Source of the DNA: Nocardiopsis kunsanensis DSM 44524
GTDB taxonomy: Bacteria; Actinomycetota; Actinomycetes; Streptosporangiales; Streptosporangiaceae
Length of the DNA stretch: 64,000 nt
NCBI RefSeq assembly: GCF_000340965.1
Contig: NZ_ANAY01000031.1
Coordinates: forward strand, 20,573 to 84,572
Direction of reading: 5' to 3'
Shown here: in pieces, positions 54,766 through 63,947 of the stretch
Layout: every line of letters starts with the position of its first letter
Position numbering within the stretch: position 1 is the first letter of the stretch
Program-made: the position numbers and the translations under genes
The notes under the pieces: generated by a model
Database searches by the model: none
Told to the model about the DNA's origin: nothing
What the model saw: the letters and a program-made list of their open reading frames with translations, nothing else

Positions 54766-55365
54766 GTGGGAGCCTGGATCGCGGTCGGCGCGGCAGTGGT
54801 CTGCGCCCTCCTCCCCCTGGCCTGGATCCGGACGGCCGCCCTGGGCCGTGTGCACCCCGTCGACAGCGTCCCGGAACGGCCCGTCGCCGTCGTCCTCGGC
54901 GCCGCCGCTTGGCCCGACGGCCCCTCACCGCTCCTGGCCCGGCGCCTCGACCTGGCCGTGGCCCTGTACCGGGAAGGACGGGTCGGACGCGTCGTCGTCT
55001 CCGGGGACAACCGCGAGTCCTCGCTCCGGGAGACCGACACCATGACCGCCTACCTCGTCGACCACGGCGTCCCCGCCGACCGTATCGAGGCCGACCGGTA
55101 CGGCTACCGCACCTGGGACACGTGCGTGCGTGTGCGCGACCTCTACGGGGTGCGCGCGGCCGTCATGGTCACCCAGGCCTTCCACCTGCCGCGCACCATC
55201 GCTCTGGCCCGCACCGCCGGTATCGACGCAGTCGGGGTCGGGGACCGGAGCATGGGGGCCCGCCGCCGCTCCACCGTGATCGGCCATGCCCGCGAGGTCG
55301 GCGCCTCGGTCAAGGCCCTGCGCGACGCCCTGCTGCGGCCCGCACCCGCCCACACCGGGGTCTGA
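54766..55365 (+). CDS. SanA/YdcF-like DUF218 protein
   Basis: A 199-residue protein with an N-terminal membrane helix and a DUF218 domain: PVAVVLGAAAWPDGPSPLLARRLDLAV, VVVSGDNRESSLRETDTMTAYLVDHGVP, TWDTCVRVRDLYG and VTQAFHLPRTIALARTAGIDAVG. Family members affect cell-envelope barrier function; E. coli SanA is linked to vancomycin sensitivity. GTG 54766 follows AAAGG. A second DUF218 gene of the same subtype lies 1.7 kb downstream on the opposite strand. Confidence 0.87.
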   Translation: MGAWIAVGAAVVCALLPLAWIRTAALGRVHPVDSVPERPVAVVLGAAAWPDGPSPLLARRLDLAVALYREGRVGRVVVSGDNRESSLRETDTMTAYLVDHGVPADRIEADRYGYRTWDTCVRVRDLYGVRAAVMVTQAFHLPRTIALARTAGIDAVGVGDRSMGARRRSTVIGHAREVGASVKALRDALLRPAPAHTGV

Positions 55366-55499
55366 GGGAGCGGACGGCGACGCAGCGGCCCGCGCCCGAG
55401 GGGCCGGCCCGCGCACTCCCCGAGCTCTGCGGAGGCAGCCCGCCGGCACCCGGACCCGGGAAGCACCTGCTCGCGGTTCGCAACCCGCGCCCGGAGCGG

Positions 55500-55505
55500 G
55501 ATAAT
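55500..55505 (+). promoter_or_regulatory. -10 box of a leaderless promoter
   Basis: GATAAT is followed by seven bases and ATG 55513. Confidence 0.4.
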
Positions 55506-55512
55506 CGGGGCC

Positions 55513-56964
55513 ATGAACGCCACCACCGGAAACGACGCCAACGACGTCCCCAGCGGGGCACACGGCGTGGACTGGGCCGCCCTGGCCCCCGAGGACGCAG
55601 ACCGCATCCCCGAGCTGCTCGGCCGGCTCGCGAGCAGCGACGCCGCCGTCTCCGACCTCCACGACATCATCCACTTCCCCGCACCCGGGCACCGGGCCGC
55701 ACCCGAGGCCGTCGACTTCCTCGTCGACATCGCCTGCGCCGGGACCACCCCGGCCACCGACCGCTACCGTCCCCTGAGCCTGCTGCTCGAACTGGTCAGC
55801 GCGCACGCCGAGGACCGTTTCCCCGAGGCCCGCGACCTCGACCAGTGGCGTGACGAGGTCGCCTGGGCCACCGCCAACGAAGCCGACAAGGTCCGCGAGC
55901 AGTACCGCGAATGGGCCCGGGAGGCGCCGGACGAGCAGCACTACCAGCGCATGCGCAACCGGCTCGCCGTCATGGAGCACGACGACGGAGCCGCGCTGCT
56001 CCGGGCCGAGCTCGACACCTACCTCGCCGTGTGCGCCCGCGTACCCGACCTCGTCGAACTGCTCAAGAACAGCGCCGACCGCGGAGGCATGGACCGCGCC
56101 GGCGAGTGGGTGAGCTACGTGCTGGGCTTCCTGCCCTCGGAGTCCGAGCGCATCGTCTCCGAGATCACCGGTGCCTCCCACGTCCTCCTGGCCAAGGACC
56201 TGCGCCCCACCCCGCAACAGCCCACCAGCTTCCGCGAGGCCCTGAACCAGGCCAGGGACAGCGGCGAACCCCTGCCCGCCGAACTGTTCGCCCTGGGGCT
56301 GCTCGCCGACCCCGCCGACATCGACACCGGGATCGGCCTCACCCACCAGATGGCCGGCGGGAACCTGTACAACTCCTACGCCGCCTCGGTCGCCATGGTG
56401 CTCATCCACGGCGAGAACACCCCGCGCGAGGCGCTGCGCCGCATCGGCCGCGGCGGAGGCACCAACATGGGCTACGAAGGGCTCTTCAACGAGTCGTGGC
56501 CCCACTGCGGCAACCGCTCCCCGCAGGTGCTGGGCTTCCTCGCCCTCGGCCGGGCCGGCGAACGCGCCCGCCGTCTGCGCCTGGACATCCTCCCCGGGCT
56601 CATCAAGGGCGAGGAGGACTCGCGCGCGCTCGTCACCGGTGTGGGCCTGGAACTCGTCCTGGGCCCGCGGTCCAAGGAACACACCACCGAGGAACACGCG
56701 AGCACCGACTACGAGGAGGAGACCCTCAAGGTCCTGTGGAGCATCGCCGAGCTGCCCGCCTCCGCATGGCAGGACGAGGAGTTCCTCGCGACCCTGCGTG
56801 CCTGGGCACTGCCCGACAACGCCGAGGACTACTGCGCCCTGATGGGCGTGGAAACCGAACCGGAGGAGCCTGCCGAGGAGCCCGAGCCCGCCCCGCAGGC
56901 CGGCCCCGCCGTGCCCGAGCGTCCCCAGGGGCTGCTGGGCCGACTCTTCGGCGGAGGCCGCTGA
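55513..56964 (+). CDS. large hypothetical protein with helical-repeat look
   Basis: A 483-residue soluble protein. Repeated helical pairs with Leu-rich spacing (for example IPELLGRLASSDAAVSDLHDIIHF and DRYRPLSLLLELVSAHAED) suggest a HEAT/Armadillo-like solenoid, and the last ~45 residues are Glu/Pro-rich and end in PQGLLGRLFGGGR. No catalytic motif is visible. It lies between the two DUF218 genes. I do not recognise a family. Confidence 0.72.
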   Translation: MNATTGNDANDVPSGAHGVDWAALAPEDADRIPELLGRLASSDAAVSDLHDIIHFPAPGHRAAPEAVDFLVDIACAGTTPATDRYRPLSLLLELVSAHAEDRFPEARDLDQWRDEVAWATANEADKVREQYREWAREAPDEQHYQRMRNRLAVMEHDDGAALLRAELDTYLAVCARVPDLVELLKNSADRGGMDRAGEWVSYVLGFLPSESERIVSEITGASHVLLAKDLRPTPQQPTSFREALNQARDSGEPLPAELFALGLLADPADIDTGIGLTHQMAGGNLYNSYAASVAMVLIHGENTPREALRRIGRGGGTNMGYEGLFNESWPHCGNRSPQVLGFLALGRAGERARRLRLDILPGLIKGEEDSRALVTGVGLELVLGPRSKEHTTEEHASTDYEEETLKVLWSIAELPASAWQDEEFLATLRAWALPDNAEDYCALMGVETEPEEPAEEPEPAPQAGPAVPERPQGLLGRLFGGGR

Positions 56965-56983
56965 GCCGGTTCCGGCGGACCAC

Positions 56984-57041
56984 GGCCCCACGCGGCCGGC
57001 ACACCGCCCGTGCCCGCCGCGTGGGGCCGGCCCCACGCGGC
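56984..57041. terminator. triple repeat with two alternative hairpins
   Basis: GGCCCCACGCGGC occurs at 56984-56996 and 57029-57041, with its exact complement between (57016-57028). The middle copy can pair with either neighbour; with the second it forms a perfect 26-base palindrome. It separates the convergent solenoid and DUF218 genes. Confidence 0.7.
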
Positions 57042-57051
57042 GGGGGAGAGG

Positions 57052-57744
57052 TCAGCGGTCGGCGAGCGCCTCGTCCACACCGGTCTCCCGGTCACCGAGC
57101 AGTGTCGGGTCCGGGGTGAACCAGGCCGTCACCGCCGCGTCCAGAGCGGCAGGGACCTCCCGCACCCAGCCATGGACCGTGCCCGTGCTGCGCTCGCCCA
57201 TCAGCGACTCGCCCACACCCACCGCGTCGATCCCGGCGGCCCGGCACAACCGCACCGCACGCGGCACGTGGAAGTCCTGCGAGACGACCGTGGCCTCCCG
57301 CACCCCGAAGACCTCCGCCGCCCGCGAGCAGGTGTCCCACGTGGAAAAACCCGCGTGGTCGCCGACCACGTGCTCCTCGGGAACCCCCGCCTCGATCAGG
57401 TACGCGGCCATGGTGTCGGTCTCGTTGTAGTGCTCGTCCCCGTTGTCGCCACTGACCAGAACGGCCTCGACGCTCCCGTTCCCGTAGAGCTCCGCGGCCA
57501 TGTCGAGGCGGTGGGAGAGCATCCGGCTCGGGAGACCGTCCGCGCGCACCCCCGCGCCCAGCACCACGGCCACGGGGCGGTCCGGCACGTCCGCGACCGT
57601 GTAGCGGTGCTCCGCCGTGGTGTACGACTGCCGGACGAACGCGAGGACACACAACACGGCGACGGATGCACACAAGACCGCCGCGGAGCCCAGCACCAGC
57701 CGGGTACGGACAGGACGGCGGGAAGAAGAGTCAGGATCGGTCAC
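57052..57744 (-). CDS. SanA/YdcF-like DUF218 protein, second copy
   Basis: A 230-residue protein with an N-terminal membrane helix (TRLVLGSAAVLCASVAVLCVLAFV) and a DUF218 domain: PVAVVLGAGVRADGLPSRMLSHRLDMA, VLVSGDNGDEHYNETDTMAAYLIEAGVP, STWDTCSRAAEVFG and VSQDFHVPRAVRLCRAAGIDAVGVGESLMG. It is clearly a paralogue of the gene at 54766 and nearer to SanA in keeping ETDTMAAYL. The start is GTG 57744, although the ribosome site is weak; the reading to 57846 would overlap the divergent start. Confidence 0.85.
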   Translation of the reverse strand: MTDPDSSSRRPVRTRLVLGSAAVLCASVAVLCVLAFVRQSYTTAEHRYTVADVPDRPVAVVLGAGVRADGLPSRMLSHRLDMAAELYGNGSVEAVLVSGDNGDEHYNETDTMAAYLIEAGVPEEHVVGDHAGFSTWDTCSRAAEVFGVREATVVSQDFHVPRAVRLCRAAGIDAVGVGESLMGERSTGTVHGWVREVPAALDAAVTAWFTPDPTLLGDRETGVDEALADR

Positions 57745-57824
57745 ACCCCGGTGGACGCTCGGCACCGGGGAGAGGTTCCTGGCCGGATCCGGCAACCGTG
57801 CTGCGGGCACGATCCACACACGGC

Positions 57825-57830
57825 TAAGGT
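57825..57830 (+). promoter_or_regulatory. -10 box of a leaderless promoter (DUF885 gene)
   Basis: TAAGGT is followed by seven bases (CGCCGAC) and ATG 57838. Confidence 0.5.
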
Positions 57831-57837
57831 CGCCGAC

Positions 57838-59454
57838 ATGCCCCACGAGTCACCGAGATCCCCCGCCCCCCGGAAGATCGACGCCCTACAGCCACGGCTG
57901 CGAGCCCTGACCGACCTCGTCCCCGGCCTCATGAGGGACCTGGTCGGGATGCACGACTACGACGGGGTCGTCGCAGACCTCTCGCCCGAAGGGGTCGAGG
58001 CCGGGATGCGCCGCCTCGACGCCGAGGCGGTCCACCCCTACGAAGACCCCCACGACGAGGCCCACGCCACAGCTTTCGAGGACGGACTGCGCCTGAACAA
58101 TCTCGAGCTGGAGGAGTACCGCTCCAACCCGCTCCCGCACGTGGCGGAGATGGACCTGTCCGGCTACGAGCGCGAGTACGCCCCGCGTGAACAGCGCGAC
58201 CGTGCCCGGGCGCAGCACGTGCGCCAGTGGCCGCGGCTGGTCGACAACGCACTCGGGTCCCTGGACCGGGTGTCCGCTCCCATCGCGCGCTCCCTCATGG
58301 GAGCGGTCGAGGGTGTGGGCGCCGACCTCCCCGCCGACCTGCCCGCAGACGACAGGAAGGCCGCGCTGGAGGCACACGCACGGCTGGTCGCCCACGTACG
58401 CAAGGCTGCCGAGGAAGGCCCCGCGGAAGCCGCTCTGGGCGCGGACCGGCTCTCCCGGCTCATGGGGGTCCCGGACGCCGCACACGTGGACCTGTCGGTG
58501 CTCGCCCGCCGCGCCGACGAGGAACGCGACCGCCTGCTCGAGGGCCTGGCCCGGGCGACCGCACGCCTGGCCCCGGGACGCGATCCCATGGAGGTCACCC
58601 GCGAACTCACCGCACGCGCACCCTCCGCCGACCGGGTGCTGGAGGCGGCCCGCCACTGGACCCGCCTGGCACGCGACTTCACCGCCGAGCGCGGCCTGGT
58701 GCCCGACGACAACGGGGAGTGCCGGGTCGAGTCCTCACCCGAGTCGCAACGCTGGGCCACCGCGATGATGGCAGGCGGCGGACCCTGGGAGGACGCCGGC
58801 CCGTCGTACTACTACATCCCCCCGCCACAGCCCTCCTGGACAGCGCAGGAGAGCGCCGAATGGCTCGAGATGTTCAGCCACACGACCCTGCCCGCGGTCA
58901 GCGTGCACGAGGTCGCACCGGGACACTTCTCGCACTGGCGGTCCATGCGGGCCTTGAGGAACCCCGTGCGTGCCGCACTGCACTCGATGACCTTCGCGGA
59001 AGGGTGGGCGCACTACGCGGAGGAGATGCTCCTGGAGGAGGGCTTCGGTGACTACGCGGCCGAGCGCGTGGCCGGCGCCGACTTCCTCGACGGGTACACG
59101 TGGACCCCGGCCCACTACGAGATCGGCGTGTACGTGGAGGCCCTGATCCGGGTCACCCGCCTGTCGGTGGCCATCGCCATGCACACCGGCGGCGCGAACG
59201 TCGCCGAGGGTGCCGCACGCTTCGAGACCGACACCCCGCTGCGCGGGCCCGCTGCCCGCGCCGAGGCACAACGCGCCACCTTCGACCCCACCTACGGCCG
59301 CTACACGTGGGGCAAGCTCGAGATCCTCGCCGTGCGTGAACGGGCCCGCCGCGCCTGGGGAGAAGGGTTCTCCCTCGCGCGCTTCCACCGCGCCCTGCTC
59401 TCCCTGGGCTCGCCCCCCATCGGCCTGCTCGGCACCGCCGTCGAGCGCGGCTGA
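57838..59454 (+). CDS. DUF885 family protein, putative zinc peptidase
   Basis: A 538-residue protein. The C-terminal half has the metallopeptidase-like HEVAPGHFSHW and, about 35 residues later, MTFAEGWAHYAEEML, the two family signatures. The N-terminal half is helical and acidic. DUF885 proteins are thought to be peptidases, but few are characterised. ATG 57838 is supported by the leaderless promoter. The zinc ligands are intact, so activity is plausible. Confidence 0.85.
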   Translation: MPHESPRSPAPRKIDALQPRLRALTDLVPGLMRDLVGMHDYDGVVADLSPEGVEAGMRRLDAEAVHPYEDPHDEAHATAFEDGLRLNNLELEEYRSNPLPHVAEMDLSGYEREYAPREQRDRARAQHVRQWPRLVDNALGSLDRVSAPIARSLMGAVEGVGADLPADLPADDRKAALEAHARLVAHVRKAAEEGPAEAALGADRLSRLMGVPDAAHVDLSVLARRADEERDRLLEGLARATARLAPGRDPMEVTRELTARAPSADRVLEAARHWTRLARDFTAERGLVPDDNGECRVESSPESQRWATAMMAGGGPWEDAGPSYYYIPPPQPSWTAQESAEWLEMFSHTTLPAVSVHEVAPGHFSHWRSMRALRNPVRAALHSMTFAEGWAHYAEEMLLEEGFGDYAAERVAGADFLDGYTWTPAHYEIGVYVEALIRVTRLSVAIAMHTGGANVAEGAARFETDTPLRGPAARAEAQRATFDPTYGRYTWGKLEILAVRERARRAWGEGFSLARFHRALLSLGSPPIGLLGTAVERG

Positions 59455-59506
59455 CCCGCGCACAAGCGGGTCCCGCGAGCCGGGCCGTGGGACCTCCGGC
59501 GGGTGC

Positions 59507-59538
59507 GTGCACGGCGCGGCCCCGGCCGCGCCGTGCAC
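59507..59538. terminator. perfect inverted repeat between DUF885 and murQ
   Basis: GTGCACGGCGCGGCC (59507-59521) and its complement (59524-59538) are 15-base arms around two bases, between convergent genes and five bases from the murQ stop. Confidence 0.75.
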
Positions 59539-59543
59539 CCGGG

Positions 59544-60542
59544 TCAGGCGTGGGGCTCCTGCCCCGGGACACCGAGCGCCGACAGGGCCGCGCGCACACG
59601 ACCCTGGGCCCGGTCCAGCTCACGCGCTGCACGGTCTGCGTCCACCTCGGCCAACAGCGACACCAGGGCGGTACGGGTGTCACCTTCCGCAGCGGTCAGC
59701 GCGCGGGCACACTCGTCCTTCCCGAGCCCCGTGGCCTGGGTCAGGATCGTCACGACGCGGCCGCGCAGCTTCCCGTTCGTGGCGTCCACACCGACCATCA
59801 GGTTCGAGAACGTACGCCCCATCCGCACCATGACCGCAGTGGAGAACGAGTTCAGCGCCAGCTTCTGCGCGCTCCCGGCCTTCATACGTGTGGAACCGGC
59901 GATGACCTCCGCGCCCGTCGCGACCCCCACGTGCACGTCCACCCCCTCGGCCAGGGGCGCGTCCGGGTTGGCGCTGATGAGCGCGGTCCGGGCCGAACGC
60001 TCCCGTGCCGCCTCCAGAGCGCCCCCCACGTACGGCGTGCGCCCGCTCGCGGCCAGCCCGACCACCAGGGACCCCGGCTCGACACCGGCGGCGTCCGCGC
60101 GTCCGCTCTCCCAGTCGTCCTCCACACCCTCCACGGCACGCTGGACGGCGTCGTTGCCGCCGGCGTGGTGCGCCACCACCCACTCGGGCGGCACACCGTA
60201 GGTGGGGGGCAGCTCCGCCGCGTCCTGGGTCGCGATCCGCCCCGAGGTCCCGGCGCCGAAGTAGTGGATGGCGGTACCGTTCTCCAGAGCCGCCACTCCC
60301 AGTTCCACGGCCCGCGCCAGCTCCGGCAGGACCGCGCCCACCGCACGCGGGACGGTCGTGTCCTCGGCGTTGATCTCGCGCAGGATGCCCAACGCCGGGA
60401 GCAGGTCGATGTCGTAGGTGCCCGAGTTGCGCTCCTCGGTGGGCGCGCGCACGATGACGGTCTCGTTCCCGGCCGCCGTGCCGCCCCCGTTACGCGACGG
60501 GATCTCGCCCTCGTCCACAGCCCTCTCCTCTTCGGTCCGCAC
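59544..60542 (-). CDS. murQ: N-acetylmuramic acid 6-phosphate etherase
   Basis: A 332-residue SIS-domain enzyme that cleaves the lactyl ether of MurNAc-6-phosphate during recycling of cell-wall sugars. The SIS core reads IHYFGAGTSGRIATQDAAELPPTYG, then the VVGLAASGRTPYV loop, and TRMKAGSAQKLALNSFSTAVM, the family signature. GTG 60542 follows GGGAG. It lies 12 bases after the RpiR regulator gene and is surely co-transcribed with it. Confidence 0.94.
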   Translation of the reverse strand: MRTEEERAVDEGEIPSRNGGGTAAGNETVIVRAPTEERNSGTYDIDLLPALGILREINAEDTTVPRAVGAVLPELARAVELGVAALENGTAIHYFGAGTSGRIATQDAAELPPTYGVPPEWVVAHHAGGNDAVQRAVEGVEDDWESGRADAAGVEPGSLVVGLAASGRTPYVGGALEAARERSARTALISANPDAPLAEGVDVHVGVATGAEVIAGSTRMKAGSAQKLALNSFSTAVMVRMGRTFSNLMVGVDATNGKLRGRVVTILTQATGLGKDECARALTAAEGDTRTALVSLLAEVDADRAARELDRAQGRVRAALSALGVPGQEPHA

Positions 60543-60554
60543 CCGGGTGCTCCC

Positions 60555-61514
60555 TTACTCTTCCGTGCCGCCTCGGCGGCGTCTGCGATCGTCGTTCATC
60601 CGGAGTCCGCGGACCGCCTCGTAGGTCGTCTCCAGAGCGGTGCGGCTGTCGGTGTAGCGGATCTGGGCGAGCCCGACGAACAGGCAGTCGACCACCGTCA
60701 GCTGCGCCAGCCGGCTCGCGGTGGCACCCGAACGGAACGTGGTCTCGCGGGCCGCAGTGGTCAGCACGTGGTCGGCGAACCCGATGGGTGAGCGGGGGAA
60801 GTTGGTGATCGCCACGGTCTTCGCGCCGCGCCGCCCCGCTTCCGTCAACGCCTGCACGGTGTCCAGGGTCGCCCCGCTGTGGGAGATGCCGATCGCCACG
60901 TCGTCCCCGCCCAGCACCGCGGCGCTGGTGAGCATCACGTGCGCGTCCGACCACGCGAACGAGGTCAACCCGATCCGGTGCAGTTTCTGCTGCAGATCGG
61001 CCCCCACGAACGCGCTCGCGCCCACCCCGTACACGTCCACGCGCCGTGCCCCCGCCATGGCGTCGATGACCGCGCGCAGTTCCCCGACGTCGAGGGCGGC
61101 GCCGGTCTCCTCCACGGCCTTGGCGTCGGTGTAGGCGATCTTGTGCACGACCGAGGCGAGGGTGTCGTCGGGGTTGATGTCACTGGAGGGCTCGGCCGTG
61201 GAGGACCGCGCCCCGCGCGCCTGCCCGGCCTCGGTGGCCAGCGCCAGGCGCAGTTCGCGGTATCCGCTGAAGTCGATCGTGCGGCAGAAGCGGATGACGG
61301 TGGCCTCGGAGGTGGCGCAGTCCTTGGCGAGCTGGGTGATGGACGAGGCCGCGGCCCGTTCGGGGTCGTCGACGATGCGCTGTGCGACGCGGCGCTCGGC
61401 AGGGGCCAGGGACGGCAACAGGGAACGGATCCGCAGGACCGTCGTGGGCACCGGGGACGAGGACACCTGTGAGGCCTCTTCGTGTCCGTCGGGCGGTTTC
61501 GGAATTTGCGCCAT
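60555..61514 (-). CDS. RpiR family regulator of the MurR type
   Basis: A 319-residue regulator. An N-terminal helix-turn-helix (about 30-100; LAKDCATSEATVIRFCRTIDFSGYRELRLAL) precedes a C-terminal sugar-isomerase domain (VDVYGVGASAFVGADLQQKLHRIG, GISHSGATLDTVQALTEAGRRGAKTVAITNF) that binds a phosphosugar. Its place before murQ suggests MurNAc-6-phosphate as ligand. The start is ATG 61514. A short perfect palindrome, four bases upstream, may be its own operator. Confidence 0.9.
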   Translation of the reverse strand: MAQIPKPPDGHEEASQVSSSPVPTTVLRIRSLLPSLAPAERRVAQRIVDDPERAAASSITQLAKDCATSEATVIRFCRTIDFSGYRELRLALATEAGQARGARSSTAEPSSDINPDDTLASVVHKIAYTDAKAVEETGAALDVGELRAVIDAMAGARRVDVYGVGASAFVGADLQQKLHRIGLTSFAWSDAHVMLTSAAVLGGDDVAIGISHSGATLDTVQALTEAGRRGAKTVAITNFPRSPIGFADHVLTTAARETTFRSGATASRLAQLTVVDCLFVGLAQIRYTDSRTALETTYEAVRGLRMNDDRRRRRGGTEE

Positions 61515-61518
61515 GGAG

Positions 61519-61531
61519 GAAAGTTTCTTTC
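61519..61531. promoter_or_regulatory. GAAAG/CTTTC palindrome, possible RpiR operator
   Basis: GAAAG-TTT-CTTTC is a perfect 5-3-5 inverted repeat lying four bases upstream of the RpiR gene start. In the minus-strand sense TTGACT (61549-61544) is a possible -35 box. The position suits autoregulation by promoter or ribosome-site blocking. Confidence 0.45.
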
Positions 61532-61716
61532 GGTCGTGGTGCAGAGTCAACGCGGTGGGGGGAAAATTCGGGAGAATCCAGGATTCCAAGTGCGACTCCG
61601 TGCGGCAAGTGCCCCCGATGCGTTGCGTCGCCCCAGCTCACCGGGCACGCTGGTCACCGAAGGCGCCACGGGTCGGTGCGAACACACCCGGGAGCGCCGT
61701 GCAGGGGGGATGTGGA

Positions 61717-63627
61717 GTGTCGTTGGGCGGCCGGGCCGAGCCGCGGGTACGCGTGGGGCTGCTGGGCCGTCTCACCGTCGAGGCCGGGGGAGAACCTCTG
61801 CTGCTGCGCGGGAACAAACGTCGTGCGTTGCTCGCGACCCTGCTGCTGCGCGCGGGACACACGGTGTCGGCCGAGGTCCTCGCCGACCGCATGTGGGGAC
61901 GGAACACGCAGGGCAAGGACCGGCGGGGCGCCCTCCAAGTACACGTGGCCCGCTTGCGCGCGCTGTTCACCGAGAAGCTCGGTGCGCCGTTCGTGCTGGG
62001 CGACGACGGCGGATACCGGGTCGAACTCCTGGAACAGGAGTGCGACCTGTTGCGACTGCGCTCCCTGGTGCGCGCCGCCCGCGACGCCGCACGGGAGGGC
62101 GACCACCGTACGTGCACCGACCTCTACGCCCGCTCCTTGGAACTGTGGCGCGGGCCGGTCCTGGTGGACGTGCACGGGCACACGCTGCACGAGGAGGAGA
62201 TCGCCCCGATCACCGAGGAACTCCTGGACGTGGCAGAGGAAGGATGCGCCGCCGCCCTGGCCCTGGGCGACGACGAACGGGTGGCCGTGCGGATCCGCGA
62301 CATCACCGCCGACCATCCCGAACGCGAACCCCTGGCCCGGATGCGGATGGCGGCGCTCCACCGCTGCGGCCGACGGAGCGAGGCCCTGCGTGTGTACGAG
62401 CGGACCCGCAGGGCGCTCGCCGAGCGGCAGGGTGCCGAGCCCGGGGGTGAACTGTGTTCGGTCTACCGTGCGGTGCTGCTGGACGACCCCGGAAGCGGGG
62501 GAGACCGGACCACCGGACGGGCGGACACCGGCCCCGGCCCCGAGGCGTACGGCAACACGGCCCTCGAATCCTCGGGGGCCGGCTCCGGGGGACCGGTCGC
62601 GGACACGCGCCGGCCGTCCACCGTTCCCCGACCGCGCTCCTTCGGACGGCGCCTACCCCTCGTGTGCACGCCCGCCACAGCCCCCAGGTGCGCGTGTGGA
62701 CACGGGTACGTTCCTCTCCCCGCTCACGAGGGCGTTCCCGGACCGGCCGCGCCGCACCTCCCGGAGCCGCGGTCCACGCCACCGGTACCGTCCGTGCTCC
62801 CCGCGGACCCCGGGCCGGTGATCGGGCGCAACGCAGCACTGGCCGACCTCGACCGGCTCGCCGACCCCTACGGCGACCGCCCCCGCCCCGTCCTCCTGCG
62901 CGGCCCTGTGGGAACCGGCACGAGCGCGCTCGCACTGCACTGGGCACATTCGGTCCTCGACGCCTTCCCGGACGGCCAGCTCTACGTCGACCTGCGCGGC
63001 CCGGACGGCGTCCCGCGGAGACCGGGAGAGGTCCAGCGCCGGCTCCTGCGCGTTCTCGACCCCGGGACCGCGGACCGTCCGCCCCGCGACACCGAGGAGG
63101 GTGCGGCCCGGATCCGCGGGGCCCTCGCCGGGCGGCGCGTCCTGGTACTGCTCGACCACGCCCGGTCCGGGGAGCAGGTCCGCCGGCTGCTCCCCGGACC
63201 CGGGTGTGCGGCCGTGGTGGTCAGCCGGTCCTGGCTCACCGACCTCCTGGTGCGCGACGGGGTCCGGGCCACGGAGGTCGGGCCGCTCGGGGCCGGTGAC
63301 GCAGCACTCCTGCTCGCCACCCTCCTGGACCGGGGTCCAGGGCCGGACCTGCACGCTCTGGCCCAGGTCTGCGGGGGCCTCCCCCTGGCCCTGCGCATGG
63401 CGGTGGCATGGCTGCGCACCCGCCCAGGACACACCGTGTCCGACCTGGTGCGTGCGGTTGAGGGGGTGGACCCGGCGCAGGCTCGTACCCCGGTGGCCCG
63501 AATGGCCTCCGTCATGCACGCCGGGCCCGTGGCGGGCCGTCGCGACCGCGGGGAAGTACCGGCCGCTCCCGGCTCGCCCGGGCAGAGTGTGGGGGACACG
63601 TCTTACGTCTGGCTTTCATCCGGGTGA
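61717..63627 (+). CDS. SARP-type transcriptional activator with degenerate NB-ARC domain
   Basis: A 636-residue AfsR-like protein. The N-terminus has an OmpR-type DNA-binding domain (VRVGLLGRLTVEAGGEPLLLRGNKRRALLATLLLRAG) and a bacterial transcriptional activation domain (to about residue 255). A Pro/Gly-rich linker of about 110 residues leads to an NTPase-like domain (PVIGRNAALADLDRL, LRGPVGTGTSALALHWAH). The P-loop Lys is replaced by Thr (GTGTS for GxGKT), so ATP hydrolysis is doubtful. There is no TPR tail, unlike full-length AfsR. GTG 61717 follows GGGGGGA. It is divergent from the RpiR gene. Confidence 0.85.
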   Translation: MSLGGRAEPRVRVGLLGRLTVEAGGEPLLLRGNKRRALLATLLLRAGHTVSAEVLADRMWGRNTQGKDRRGALQVHVARLRALFTEKLGAPFVLGDDGGYRVELLEQECDLLRLRSLVRAARDAAREGDHRTCTDLYARSLELWRGPVLVDVHGHTLHEEEIAPITEELLDVAEEGCAAALALGDDERVAVRIRDITADHPEREPLARMRMAALHRCGRRSEALRVYERTRRALAERQGAEPGGELCSVYRAVLLDDPGSGGDRTTGRADTGPGPEAYGNTALESSGAGSGGPVADTRRPSTVPRPRSFGRRLPLVCTPATAPRCACGHGYVPLPAHEGVPGPAAPHLPEPRSTPPVPSVLPADPGPVIGRNAALADLDRLADPYGDRPRPVLLRGPVGTGTSALALHWAHSVLDAFPDGQLYVDLRGPDGVPRRPGEVQRRLLRVLDPGTADRPPRDTEEGAARIRGALAGRRVLVLLDHARSGEQVRRLLPGPGCAAVVVSRSWLTDLLVRDGVRATEVGPLGAGDAALLLATLLDRGPGPDLHALAQVCGGLPLALRMAVAWLRTRPGHTVSDLVRAVEGVDPAQARTPVARMASVMHAGPVAGRRDRGEVPAAPGSPGQSVGDTSYVWLSSG

Positions 63628-63748
63628 CGCGGACACCGATGGGTCGGCCGAGGTCGTGCGCAGACCAGGAACAGGGACCGCGGGCCCAAGAGGGACGCCG
63701 AATCGGTCGGATCTTCTCGGAGGGGTCCTCACCGCTCATGTGAGTCGC

Positions 63749-63754
63749 TAGTCT
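63749..63754 (+). promoter_or_regulatory. -10 box of a leaderless promoter
   Basis: TAGTCT is followed by seven bases (CAGGTCC) and ATG 63762. Confidence 0.5.
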
Positions 63755-63761
63755 CAGGTCC

Positions 63762-63947
63762 ATGGCACAGAACAACGAACCCAACCCTGACCCGGCGGGC
63801 ACCACCCAGCACTTCCGCCGTTTCGTCGATGAGAACCCGGAGCCGGACGAGTCCGCTCGCCGCCCGATCCTGCCGCTGGTCCTGGCCGGTGTGGGGGCCG
63901 TGCTCGCTGTCGGCATCGTCGTCGCGCTGGTCCTGGCCTTCTCCTAG
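63762..63947 (+). CDS. small single-helix membrane protein
   Basis: A 61-residue protein: a hydrophilic N-terminus (about 1-34) and one C-terminal membrane helix (ILPLVLAGVGAVLAVGIVVALVLAF). The leaderless-type promoter supports the start. No family is recognised. Confidence 0.72.
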   Translation: MAQNNEPNPDPAGTTQHFRRFVDENPEPDESARRPILPLVLAGVGAVLAVGIVVALVLAFS

